Below, piece by piece: positions 50,278 to 61,118 of a DNA stretch of 64,000 nucleotides. The translations under genes were made by a program, and so were the position numbers. Numbering within the stretch: the first letter of the stretch is position 1; each line of letters starts with the position of its first letter. The stretch spans positions 120,498,868 through 120,562,867 of the forward strand of contig NC_068355.1 in NCBI RefSeq assembly GCF_020536995.1. The letters are read 5' to 3'. The notes under the pieces were generated by a model that had not been told where the DNA came from, did not search any database, and saw only the letters and a list, made by a program, of their open reading frames with translations. The stretch is from Dreissena polymorpha. Taxonomy: Eukaryota > Mollusca > Bivalvia > Myida > Dreissenidae.

Positions 50278-51773
50278 CTACGGCCACTTTCTTCTGCAGC
50301 AGAAGACGAGTTTGCATCCCTTCTTGCACCACGGGCATCGACCAACATACTTCTGGAACTTTCCACATTTTTTCACACACTTGCATTGCGCTCGCATAGC
50401 TATAGAAACAAAACTTGCAAACCTATAACTTGATATTTCCATGAATACATCAACGATTCGCACACAACAGACAAACAGTTGTATGAATGAAATAACACTA
50501 GCTTTTTTAGTCATCAGTGTTTCATTTCTAAAATCAGCGTTGTTGCGATACATTAGACAACGTATACTGTTGTGGTTTACGTGTCAAACTTACTAGGTTT
50601 TTTGCCACCCCATCCATATCCACCGTATCCGCCTCCGAATCCTCCACCGCCAAATCCGACGCCACCATCGAAGCCACCGCCATATCCATACCCAACGCCA
50701 TAACCACCGCCTCCGTATCCACCGCCTCCGTATCCACCACCTCCGTATCCACCGCCTCCGTATCCACCGCCTCCGTATCCACCGCCTCCGTATCCACCGC
50801 CGTAACCGCCTACGTAACCATCGCCGCCCCCGTAGCTACCGCCATAACCACCGTAACCGCCATAACCACCGCCGTAACCTCCTCCGTAACCATGGCCTTT
50901 CTTTGGCACGGCAAATACTGAATTCCGCAATGAAAATATGCTATGACATACGGAGTAATAATCAAACAATTAAGTTTTCAAAAATTTCCAGGAACTCTTG
51001 GTTTCTACGATGCATGTGACATAAAATGACTAGTATAATTGTCAACTACGTTATGTCAGTTGCAATGTTTTACAACTGTGAGTACTATATATACTATGTA
51101 CTTTGCAAGTATGTAGATGTACAACTATTTAAATAGCGGAGTTTAAAACATACATGTATTGCACATTCTCAAGTTATGTGGTTAATTTTTTAGTTTACAT
51201 GAAGTATAATATGAAATAACGTCGGAGTAAAACGCTTTTTTTCTCCGAGAAAATAATTCATTTACCAGTTGTGCTGGTAATGAAGTTAATAACACTAAAT
51301 TTGTATGGCTTCACAAAACGCATACAATATGCATGAACGGTATTATGTTTATCTTTTGGAAACATAAATAATTAAATCCCTTTCCTTTCATTGGGATTGT
51401 GTTTTCATAGCTTTATACGCATATTCATTGTAGTATATGGATATACATAGTTTTATATGATAATACATTGTTTGACAAAGTTGTATGTATTGTTTACGTT
51501 TGTAGTCTGAACATTGTTATACTATAAATGATTGAACATATTGAAAAAGGAAATACCATACCTTAAAGAATATACTATACAATTCAAATTGACACAAAAC
51601 AAAAATCACACACACAAACACTTGTTAATATTTACTTTAAAGCCTTCCGTAGCATATTAATGAAGAGTTAAAGTCAGTTCTATACTAAATAAGCAATTAT
51701 TTAACAAATAAGCTAATTACTTACCCGTGCAAAGCAGGACGCAGGACACAGCGAGCGCTACACAGGCGTTCAT
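50278..51773 (-). CDS. gene B: inverted duplicate of gene A, Gly/Tyr-rich protein with 8-Cys tail
   Basis: Exons on the minus strand: 51773-51725, 50917-50594 and 50399-50278 (495 bases, 164 residues), with the same phase 1 introns as gene A. The signal-peptide exon is identical to that of gene A. The repeat exon is 33 bases shorter: one fewer GGGGY unit, and a short GDGGY-type piece is missing near its end. Exon 3 differs from gene A by one silent change (the Gly codon before Arg-Cys-Pro-Trp), so the Cys tail is unchanged. All splice sites, the TATA box and poly(A) signal are kept, so the copy looks functional. It faces gene A, so transcripts of the two would run towards each other and could form double-stranded RNA only if they reached the spacer. 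Confidence 0.85.
50680..50810 (-). repeat. 15 bp coding minisatellite in gene B exon 2
   Basis: The unit GGAGGCGGTGGATAC codes GGGGY and occurs six times in a row with few changes; gene A has seven at about 32505-32620. Unequal exchange would explain the length difference. Confidence 0.85.
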
Positions 51774-51807
51774 GGTGCAGGAATGACATTCATTTATGAT
51801 GCGCAAG

Positions 51808-51815
51808 CTTATATA
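51808..51815 (-). promoter_or_regulatory. TATA box of gene B
   Basis: TATATAAG on the minus strand at the same distance from the start codon as in gene A. Confidence 0.75.
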
Positions 51816-52346
51816 GGCTTTAACATCTTACTACATGGAATGATTAGACATTAATTTGATAGTATGTGATAGAAAAACTGCATTTTAAAACTGTAATCAA
51901 TTATCAATCATACTTATTCATTATTTTGTTAAATGCGATCCCCGCCTGTTACCAACGTAATAAAATTTGGTAATTTTAAACTTTCTTATGCCATAATTAT
52001 CGTTTAAGTATTGCGATTAGAAAAAAACAAATCACACAATACCTAATACCTTAAACCTGAGAAAGTAAATATAATGATTAGTCTTAAACTGTTTCTGAAT
52101 TCTGAATATATTCATAATATATATGTGGGGTAAAAAATATATTTTATTTATTTGATCTCAAAATAAACTTATTGTGGTGATATATTATATTTAAAGACAT
52201 AGAATAATTAGTTTTTAAACTTTAATTAAATTCTTTACAAATATATTTGCAGTAATAATATGTATGCAGTATGCACACATTTCAGTATAATTGCATTTTT
52301 CACTGCTGAATTGAGCTGAAAAGAATTAACAGGTCAACAGAGTTGA

Positions 52347-52347
<1 letters not shown>

Positions 52348-52415
<68 letters not shown>
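52348..52415. repeat. (AT)n microsatellite at the outer edge of the right arm
   Basis: About 34 AT units directly next to the last base that matches the left arm. No such array stands at the left arm's outer edge. Confidence 0.97.
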
Positions 52416-52417
<2 letters not shown>

Positions 52418-52418
<1 letters not shown>

Positions 52419-54540
52419 GGAGTTTTGGTAAGATATGGAAAAGTATGAGTTTGGTATCGATACATTTTAAACATTAACCATGTTATTTTGAATTTACAAA
52501 TAATTAGTAATTGATAGTATACTGAATGGATAGCAGTGTGATTGGACTAAAACACATATGGTCATATCGACTGATATATCGAAGCATATGAAGAACACAC
52601 ATATAATGTAAGTACAAATATGTATAACTATTACCGATTATAGCTTTGCGGGACAATGTTCATGCGGTACAACCCAATAAATGATTAACAGTTGCCTTGG
52701 GTGAAGTAATATTTTGCATCTGAATTAAGTAATATAAGAAATATTGTTCGGAGAATTAATGCCTTGGAGTTTCGCAATGTCTTAGGTGAGAAGGGGCATA
52801 GCCTGCCTCGGAGGATTGCGCCTTCAATGCTGGATAGGTATATTACCTTCCATTGACTTTTGAGTCACTTGTGATGAATAGGTGAATCATCTGCTCTCGA
52901 ATTGTTTGGCCGTCATTGACAAAAATGGGCATGGTTTGCCTCGCAGATTTCGGCTTCCGTAAATAGAAATATAATTACTTTCATCGGCGATATGCGCTGT
53001 CCGTGTTGACAAAGTATTGTACCTGTCTGAAAAGTTGAGCTGTTCGTGGCGAGCAGGAAGATTATATGCCTAGACGTTTGAACTGTTGAAGATGGGAATG
53101 GCAATCATCTGTTTTTGAGGTTTTTGTGTTATTAAAATACTTTCAATCATTATAGTACTCTGAGTCTCTAATTTTCTTTTGAAGGAAAACAGGACAAACA
53201 TGGAGAGGTACAGGCGTCCTTGTTGATAATAGAATATATAAAAAGCAATGTTTATATCTTTTAGTATAAAAATATAAAAAGATGAGAAAACCACAATGCC
53301 ATCGTTCCATTACTATAGGTTTGAAAGCTATGTTGATATATGCAGAACCGCCTGTCAAGGTTGAGAAAATGATTATTATTTATTTAAGGATCTGATTAAG
53401 ATACATTATGATGTTGCGAGATTGCTCTGAATTCATAATGCAATGATTCAATTGTTTTGTAAACACGTTTCAAAACGTTTTTAAGTCTCGCCGAGATTTA
53501 TGTTTCTTTGTCAGTTAAATCTATTGATGATTCCCAAATTTGCATTTCATGGTAAGATTAATTGATGTCTGCCTTAATTGCGTCTTTTAAATGTTTGCCG
53601 CGTCATGTCGAATTCTCGATTTGTCGATCAGCACACCTGAACAATACAATTGTTAAGTGTATGACTGTTTACCTACTTTTAAGTTTATATATCTATTCTT
53701 ATCTCATAATAGTTTTATTTTAACTGACTGTAACTGCAACTTACTATAGTAAGGTTTTGTATTCGAAACAATTTAACTTAACTGAAACTATTGAACTTTT
53801 CTATTATGTGTGCTCCACGATGAACATACAAAAATAATATTTGGCCTTTTATAACCTTATTGCAGCTTCTTCCCTCGTTTCACGAAACTGATCTTAATGT
53901 AAATATGATATAATGCTTTTTGTATCTAGCTTTCCAATAAAGGCGATATGAAGTTGTTACTCATTGTGATTTTCTCTCGTCGTGCCTCAAACTTAACGTT
54001 TCTGGGTACCGATTGTTAGAAATACATACTTTCATAAATCAAACGTTAGTTCAAAACGTTAATTTAGTAGCTTTTCTTTAAAATTCGTAAATTTACGTAT
54101 ATATATATGAAATCAAGTAATTGACATATACTTCCATTCTTAACAACAGAAAAACACCCCCCTTGAGCATTGTGAAAAACAAAACCTCACACTGTGATCG
54201 TGCAAATTGCATATTGTGTGTGACCGCAAACATGGCTAAAAATGCGAGTCGTGGTCGCAACTATAATATGACGTATTATCATTTCTTTTCTTTTGAAAGA
54301 AAAAAAAATGATTATAGCCGTAAAGTATCATCAGTCTTCCGATCGTTATTGATCATTTTGGTACCTGGAGGTGCAATACAATTCAGATTGTTTACGAAAT
54401 AATTCTTCCGAGCGTAATTTATTATTGTGGTACCACGAGGTGCAGGGCAATTAAGATTGAGTATCAAAACTTTTATGATTATGCAATTTTATTACCGATG
54501 CAATTCAAAAAAATTATTAGCAGGATAGGGCAACCTAGCC
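52418..54540. other. non-coding stretch before gene C
   Basis: Frames at 52913-53358 (minus) and 54121-54402 (plus) are short, overlap one another or lack a recognisable domain. A pair of similar phrases (GGTACC(T/A)GGAGGTGCA against GGTACCACGAGGTGCAG) lies near 54360 and 54431. No gene called. Confidence 0.55.
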
Positions 54541-54548
54541 TATATAAG
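54541..54548 (+). promoter_or_regulatory. TATA box of gene C
   Basis: TATATAAG lies 46 bases before the start codon, with a TCAGTCTT initiator-like word near 54570. Confidence 0.75.
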
Positions 54549-54594
54549 CGGGCGCACTATCACTGATTGTCAGTCTTCAAGATCCATCTGCGAC

Positions 54595-55917
54595 ATGAAC
54601 ACCTTTGTAGCGCTAGCTCTTTCCTGTGTCCTGCTCAGCACCGGTAAGTGATATCTTATTTGTAAAAGGATTATCTATTTCATAAACAACTGTTACGTTT
54701 AATATAAACGCTACTGAATATGTATAATACAATGTTTGTATGTGTACATACCAAGTTTGTTTTCGATTTTATTCATGGACTTACATCGCCGTTTGGACAT
54801 TTGCAAACAGATAATCAACAAATGATAAGATGTTAAATTAGTCAACACAGTTCAACATAAAACGTGTCGACATATGCCCAAGCATGCATAACATGAGAAA
54901 GGTAATTATGGCGAATTATGGATACGTGTATGCGAAATTACAAAATACCACGAATATATACATTTATGCACACACTTTTATGTCGACTTTAACCATCGAA
55001 ACACTATGCAAAATTATGCTGTACATGAAAAAGTAGTATATCTTGCGAGAAAATTATGTAAATATAAACTGTTCAGAAAAATAACATAGATTTTACAAAA
55101 GTACAATATTACTGCAGTGTTCGTATACGTTTTATACGATAATTTAATATATATATTGCGATATATGATTTTTAACTATACAAACTGAATATATTACCCG
55201 ATAAGTGAAGACAAATAGACAAATACAATTGAAACGGTTTTTGGTGCGTGATTGTATACAACTCACTTATAATGTCTTAGGGTATATATTTCTGCGTTAT
55301 GTTACTCAGCCTTTGCCGTGCGCAAAAAGGGCTTTTGGTGGGGAGGCGGCCACGGAGGGGGTTATGGTTACGGTGCTGGTTACGGAGGAGGTTATGGTGA
55401 CGATGGAGGCTACGGAGCTGTAGGCTTTGCAGGCGGGTATGGAGGCGGATATGGCGGTGGTTACGGTGGCGGTTATGGCGGCGGTTACGACGACGGTTAT
55501 GGATATGGAGGTGGATCTTTTAGTGGTGTCGGATTTGGTGGAGGATACGGAGGCGGATATGGTGGATACGGAGGCGGATATGGTGGATTTGGATGGGGAA
55601 ATTGGGGTAAGTGGGCCATATTGACTTTAATTACATACGTTCTTTGTAAAATAAAAGAAATGCTTACTACTTTTAGTCTTATATAAAATATTGGTACCGC
55701 AACAATGTAGAAACAAAACCTTACATATAGCTTATACGTTGTTTGTGATTATCTGTGGTTTTTATCAAGATCTCAGTTTCATAGTTGTGTTTTAATAGGT
55801 ATTCGAGCCCAATGCAAATGCGCACCGAGATGTGGAAAGTTCCAGAAGTACGTTGGTCGATGCCCGTGGTGCAAGAAGGGATGCAAACTCGTCTTCTGCT
55901 GCAGAAGAAAGTGGTAG
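54595..55917 (+). CDS. gene C: paralogue of genes A/B, Gly/Tyr-rich protein with 8-Cys tail
   Basis: Exons 54595-54643, 55310-55606 and 55799-55917 (465 bases, 154 residues), introns in phase 1 as in A and B. Exon 1 codes MNTFVALALSCVLLST, completed by A-F-A for signal cleavage. Exon 2 starts VRKKGFWWGGGHGGGYGYG and has irregular GGGY, GDDGGY and GAVGFAGGY repeats without the long GGGGY run, ending FGWGNWG. Exon 3 codes the same Cys tail (C-x-C-x3-C-x9-C-x2-C-x3-C-x4-CC) and ends RRKW without the final Pro. The repeat part has diverged freely from A/B while the tail is nearly unchanged, even at silent positions. Function inferred as for gene A: secreted structural or matrix protein, with the Cys tail as the constrained module. 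Confidence 0.87.
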
Positions 55918-56190
55918 ACGCTATAAAACGGTACAATGGTCAATTTACTAATGGTTCCTGATAATACTGTGAATATTTATCTCACATTATAAACTACGTA
56001 CTGTTTTTTATAATTACGATGCAAAGTATGCATGATCGAAAATAGCAATGACGTTTTAGGCATGTATTTGATTTAAAGTATTTTTAATACAAACGTGTCC
56101 TTATACATTTCAGGACCTTGGCTTATCCCATGACACAGATCACATTTTTTTATATGTTGAATTACTCTCAATAAAGCATTTTAAAAAGTA
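55918..56190 (+). promoter_or_regulatory. gene C 3' UTR with spliced last exon and poly(A) signal
   Basis: A donor (AAAACG|GTACAA) follows the stop by 12 bases. The acceptor TTATACATTTCAG ends at 56113 and AATAAA lies at 56170-56175, followed by GCATTTT as in genes A and B. Confidence 0.7.
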
Positions 56191-58589
56191 ATTGTATTTG
56201 CTTAAATGGTATTGCTTTTTTACGCAGAAATTAAGTTGCACCCAATAATGAAATACAACAATATTTCATGTCAAAAGCGTTTACGTGTTTTGACTGTTGC
56301 AAGTATAAAATGAAAGCAGTTTCAAGAATAAAACGCAGCTTAATGTCGATTCACACATAGATTACAAATGCAAAGAATGACTGTATGTAACCTTTGAAAG
56401 TACAAAAAAAAGTATCATTATCATAATGAAATCAAAAAGCTGTTAAGGTCAGCGTTGTATTAATACGCGACCATACACAAAAGGAAGGCATTTAGTAAAT
56501 GGTCAACCACATAAACATTTAGTGATTTAGAAATTTTATATGTGGGTCAGCGACGTATTTCTAACGTTTAAATAAAGGCCATATAAGAAACACGTGTATA
56601 GTCGGACCAGAAAAATTCCATCAGCTTTGATATAAAGTGATTTTGTTTTTCAAAGAACATTATTACCCCATTATTTTACTAATGGATTTATAAGGACAGC
56701 ATTCAAATATCTCATATCATGAGCAGCAGATATATACTAATTACAAAAACAAAGACTACACGAGGTGACATTTTAATAGTTTCGTCGCTTAATGACATGA
56801 CATTTAATTACACTAAACAATGTCTACGCAAAACAATGAATAATCATAAAACTCAATGTATATAGTATCATTGAAACAATTCGAAACATAATAAAACAAC
56901 TATGGATTACATGTAGAGGCATAAGCTATAAGTTGCAAGTGTTTTATGTTTTATGTACAAATTTACAAATGGTGTTGTCCCTCGAACAACTGTGCTTTTG
57001 TGTTGTGTGATTGATGTGTATTGTCAACTTTTAAAAGGTCTCATCAGAATACACTGATCGCAAACAAAAATTTCACAGAAATAGGTTTCTAGTGGTTAAT
57101 TATAAAAATTGCTAAAATTGATCTGCTCTGTCCATAACCTGAGATGCAATGTTTATTGGTCATCGTGCCTTTTATACGTATATTTAACATTTGAAAAACA
57201 ACTGTAAACTGTCGATTAAAATTAATTGTTTTCGCACTTCATAAAGTAATTACCAAGATAATATATCTAATAAATAACATTTTGAATTTAATACATCGGG
57301 TTTAATGTAACAGAACAACACAAGGAAATGAGCTATATAAATAAAACTATTCCGACACCAACAATTTTAGAAATATTATATGTTGTACTGGAAATAACCA
57401 ACATATAAAACACAGTGAACCTTTAACTGCACCATATACATGGCGGTGAAAACGTTCCATTTCCATTCCATTACATCTATATTGGATCCAAATAAATCTA
57501 CATTTGGATTAATGTGTATGATAATTCGCTGCAAATTAAAATTCCCAGAACGATTAAACGTTGATGACATATTTTGCAAAGGAAGACTAAAACTGAGTGC
57601 ATTATTTATAAATTATTTGAGCTTTAAAATTTAACATATTAATTTCAGAAATTCTTAGAAATTATAATACTTTTTTAAGAAAGATAACGGTCCGTTACGG
57701 CTGTTGCCTTCCGAAACGCGCAGTATATTTGGAAGCAGCATAAAATAACACATGTAGCGTTGCTGTTATGGATCGTCTCTTAAACTGTGAATTTGAATTA
57801 TTTAACAATGTTCAGACTAAGTGGGGGAAACGCACAAAAATGTGCGTACTGTCTTAGTGTTGTTCACTAGATTAAACCTTTGATGTAATAAGCGGTATGC
57901 ACTTTTATTTTACAATAAAATATAAATTAATCGTCATGGTATGCTTTGTTATGTCAATTTTAATGGTTATAACTTAGAAATCACAATGTATTCTATTCGA
58001 CATACATTTTAAATATATATCACGCAGACATCGTATATATAATATATGAAACGTATGTTTTATTTCAGCACTTACCAAACGTGTACTAATTTAGTTAAAC
58101 ATATTTTAAGACTAATACACATGGGTTACAGGTCCGTATTTACCAATTTCCTAAGAGAAAACATAACATAAGGTTTTAATTTTCCCCAAGTTTGTTGCTG
58201 TATTTCCCTAAAATTTGAGGAAATGCCTTAACTCATATTCAAATATTCATTACGTTCGAAATACGCCTTATGTTCACCGTGTTTTCCTTAAAAGAACTCG
58301 CCTAAAAAGTGACGTCATAGCGGATGTTTTTTAATGGCTTTCTACGATGTTTAACAAAATTCATCATTCCTGTATTTCAACTTTAACATTTATCAACACT
58401 CTATATACAGACCGATATGAGTACTTAGATAACAATAAAATCCGACATTTACACAGTATAGCGGAAGTAAATTAGTTGTCATTTTTCGTTGGACGTGGTT
58501 TCTATTCTTACAATAATAATTTAAGTTCTGTGGTTTTTTAACATCATTTCTGTCGATGCATCATAGTTCAAACAAGATGTATTTTTGAA
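56191..58589. other. non-coding stretch, no gene seen
   Basis: AT-rich. Overlapping frames near 57376-57634 lie on both strands over the same bases and lack a domain. Nothing else noted. Confidence 0.55.
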
Positions 58590-58770
58590 ACACTATGTCC
58601 CCCATATATTTGACCTTTGACCTTGAAGGATGACCTTGACCTTGACATTTCACCACTCAAAATGTGCAGCTCCATGAGATTCACATGAATGCCAAATATC
58701 GAGTTGTTATCTTCAATATTGCAAACGTTATTGTCAATATTAGTTTGACGCAAACAAACAAACCAACACA
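58590..58770. repeat. dispersed repeat with TGACCTTGACCT motif
   Basis: TTTGACCTTTGACCTTGAAG, then GATGACCTTGACCTTGAC, then CACTCAAAATGTGCAGCTCC and a tail with CCAAATATCGAGTTG and CAAACAAACAAACC. I recall this phrase order as a common repeat in molluscan genomic DNA, but could not check. It codes for nothing recognised. Confidence 0.5.
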
Positions 58771-59869
58771 GAGACAGGGAACATAAAAATGGAGGGAACG
58801 TGATTTAAAGGAGGCAATGGCAGTCTTTGTACCTGCGACCGGAATATGTTTACATATCAGATATTGTGGGTATGCTGTATCGCGCGCCAGATTGTGTCTG
58901 TTTTTCCTATTTGTATTTAGTTTTCAATAAAAGTATTGATAGTTAAAAAAAAATACACAGATTAGATTTGTGTGTCATCAAAAGATTCTCAATCTTAATG
59001 TAAACAAACGTTACCGGCATTATGTCACATCCTGAAAAGGTACAATTGACTCTTAAAAAATAGCGTTTGTATGTTACCTAAAAATGTTTGGGAAATCTAA
59101 TCTGTTGATAAGTCCTCCTTCCGTTCACGGTTGTTGGAAAACTAATTGTTTAGCTACAACAATCGTGTTATGTGTAATTACACTATTACTGTAGTGCAGG
59201 TTTAGAAATCTCATGGAAGTCTACACCATTTAGTTGAATGCTGAACGTTGCAAAATATCTTAGTGAAATAAGTATTGTTTCAATCCTGTTTTAACTTTTG
59301 TTCAAGTTGTCTGTTTAAGCTTTAAGATGTGGTATTATGCCATAAAGAAACAAAATCCATTGTCTGTTGAAATGTTGGCCTTTAACGAGTTAAGCATGGC
59401 GTTGTTGATCAAGAATATCTACTATATTTACAAAACATCAGTTATCAAATAAACACATATTTAGTACTTACTCTGTAGTATCGAGGTGAACCACACATTT
59501 GTTCTAAAATACAACAACAATTAGGAAAAACATGTATTACTGCATTAAAAACTATTACTTTACCTTACATAATCAAAACATATCAATATTCCATACATGT
59601 TTTAATTATCTTGGGCCCCTTGAAAACATTTGATAGATTGCAAAGTGACAACACTAGTGTAAACAGAGCACAGCATTTCTGCAATAAGTTCATCATGTTT
59701 TAAATAAGATATATTTGCCATTACAATATTTTATAGTCAATTTAAATTTGCATCAAAGTTAAATGCAACCAATAACGTTGTGTGATAGTACTTTATACCC
59801 AAAGTATACAGTATAATATTGATGTTTATCGGGTGAGCCGAAGGCGAACCCAAAAAGATCCTCCGACGA
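58771..59869. other. non-coding stretch, no gene seen
   Basis: AT-rich, short chance frames only. Confidence 0.55.
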
Positions 59870-60335
59870 GCCAGATAACCATTCTCTATCTACGTCACCA
59901 ACCTATTATTCTATTTATCCTGTCACATTTACAACATTCGTTGAAATGTTTCTAAAATATCTAGTTTTCGAGTATTTTGTGTTTAAATATGTTATCACGC
60001 GCGAAAAAAAACACATTGTGACGTCACGTCAGGCAACGAGCTTAGGCTAGCTTCCATCTTGTTAAAACACACAGAAATCGAGTTACTCGAAATTAATTCA
60101 ATACATAAAGACGAAATTATGCTGTTTAAATAAAACAAAATTACATGTATTTGGTATCTTATTAATAGAAAAAAGTATATTTTCTTAATAGTAAATGCAT
60201 GCGCATGCGCGGATAGCAACTGACGGATATTCGAGGTCACGTGGTCATCTTGCCTAATATCTTTTAAGATATTAGGTTACCTGGTTATCGGGCTGATTTA
60301 AAGGCATGTGACAGGATAAATAGAGAATACTAGGT
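59870..60335. mobile_element. palindromic MITE-like element
   Basis: Inverted ends pair AACCTATTATTC...TATTTATCCTGTCACAT (59908-59935) with its complement at about 60306-60335. A second pair further out, AGCCAGATAACC (59870) and GGTTATCGGGCT (60282), crosses the first, so the whole is a mosaic palindrome. The centre is not coding; the minus frame 59995-60240 has no domain. No target-site duplication was identified. Confidence 0.55.
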
Positions 60336-60393
60336 TAGCGTTGAATACAGAGAAAAATCGCTTAAATTCTAAAGTATGTAACCATGCGTAGTG

Positions 60394-60401
60394 ATATAAA
60401 T
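60394..60401. repeat. hAT target-site duplication, left copy
   Basis: ATATAAAT, identical to 63432-63439. Confidence 0.95.
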
Positions 60402-60671
60402 TAGGGATGTCAACGAATATCCGAATATTCGGATACTATTTTCCGAATCGAATATTCGGAAGAAAAAAATAAAAAAAATCGAGTAATTTCAAAGACTTTG
60501 TTTTCGTGAAATTTGCTTCAAACATTGTAAAAAAGTTGTTCCTCGTGTCATAATGTTTAGTCCGGATAATTCGTCGCTATAGTGATGACAGTATACCGGT
60601 CATAAATCCCGCTAATTGCCTAACAAAGACAGTCACTTTGTGTCAAAATTATGATAGGTTCAAATCGCATC

Positions 60672-60905
60672 GGCAATCAAAACACCGACCTGCACTTGAT
60701 CAAATGACTCGAATTACATTTACAATTATCAAATATTAAAGTGTAAAGGAAAAGCCGACTTGGTGTAAAAAAACAAATAAGACCGTATGGCAATTAAAAC
60801 ACCGACCCGTCTTGATCTAACAACTCGAATTACATTGAACATGATCAAAGATTAAATAAGTAAAGGAAGTGTCGACTCGGTGTGAAAAACAAAAAAGATC
60901 GTATG
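60672..60905. repeat. 117 bp tandem duplication in the hAT 5' region
   Basis: Copies begin with GGCAAT at 60672 and 60789 and share AACACCGACC, CTCGAATTACATT and GGTGTAAAAA/GGTGTGAAAA. They have diverged moderately, so the duplication predates this insertion. Confidence 0.85.
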
Positions 60906-61118
60906 GTTATAATCACGTTGTCCAATCAAAAAAGCTTTTAGAATATAATTTACTTAACCTCTAATGAGTATTTGCGTATCGTATGGTCCAAACTTTAATT
61001 AATTACTCAATATTCAATCAGGTATTATATTTGAAGAAATGTTTTTGGTATTTCGCCCTCATTTAATTGAAAATATTATCATTGCTACACGCATAAAGTA
61101 AATCTCTGTCCAATCAAA

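Larger units (their letters stand above)
45210..52339. repeat. right arm of the 7.2 kb inverted duplication
   Basis: Inverted copy of 30962-38249. It ends at the outer side beside an AT array (52348-52415) and at the inner side at TTGTGATGCATTTTAAAATC. It carries gene B on the minus strand. The frame at 49251-49724 is longer than its left-arm mirror because small indels shift frames between the arms, which argues that neither is a maintained gene. Confidence 0.95.
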
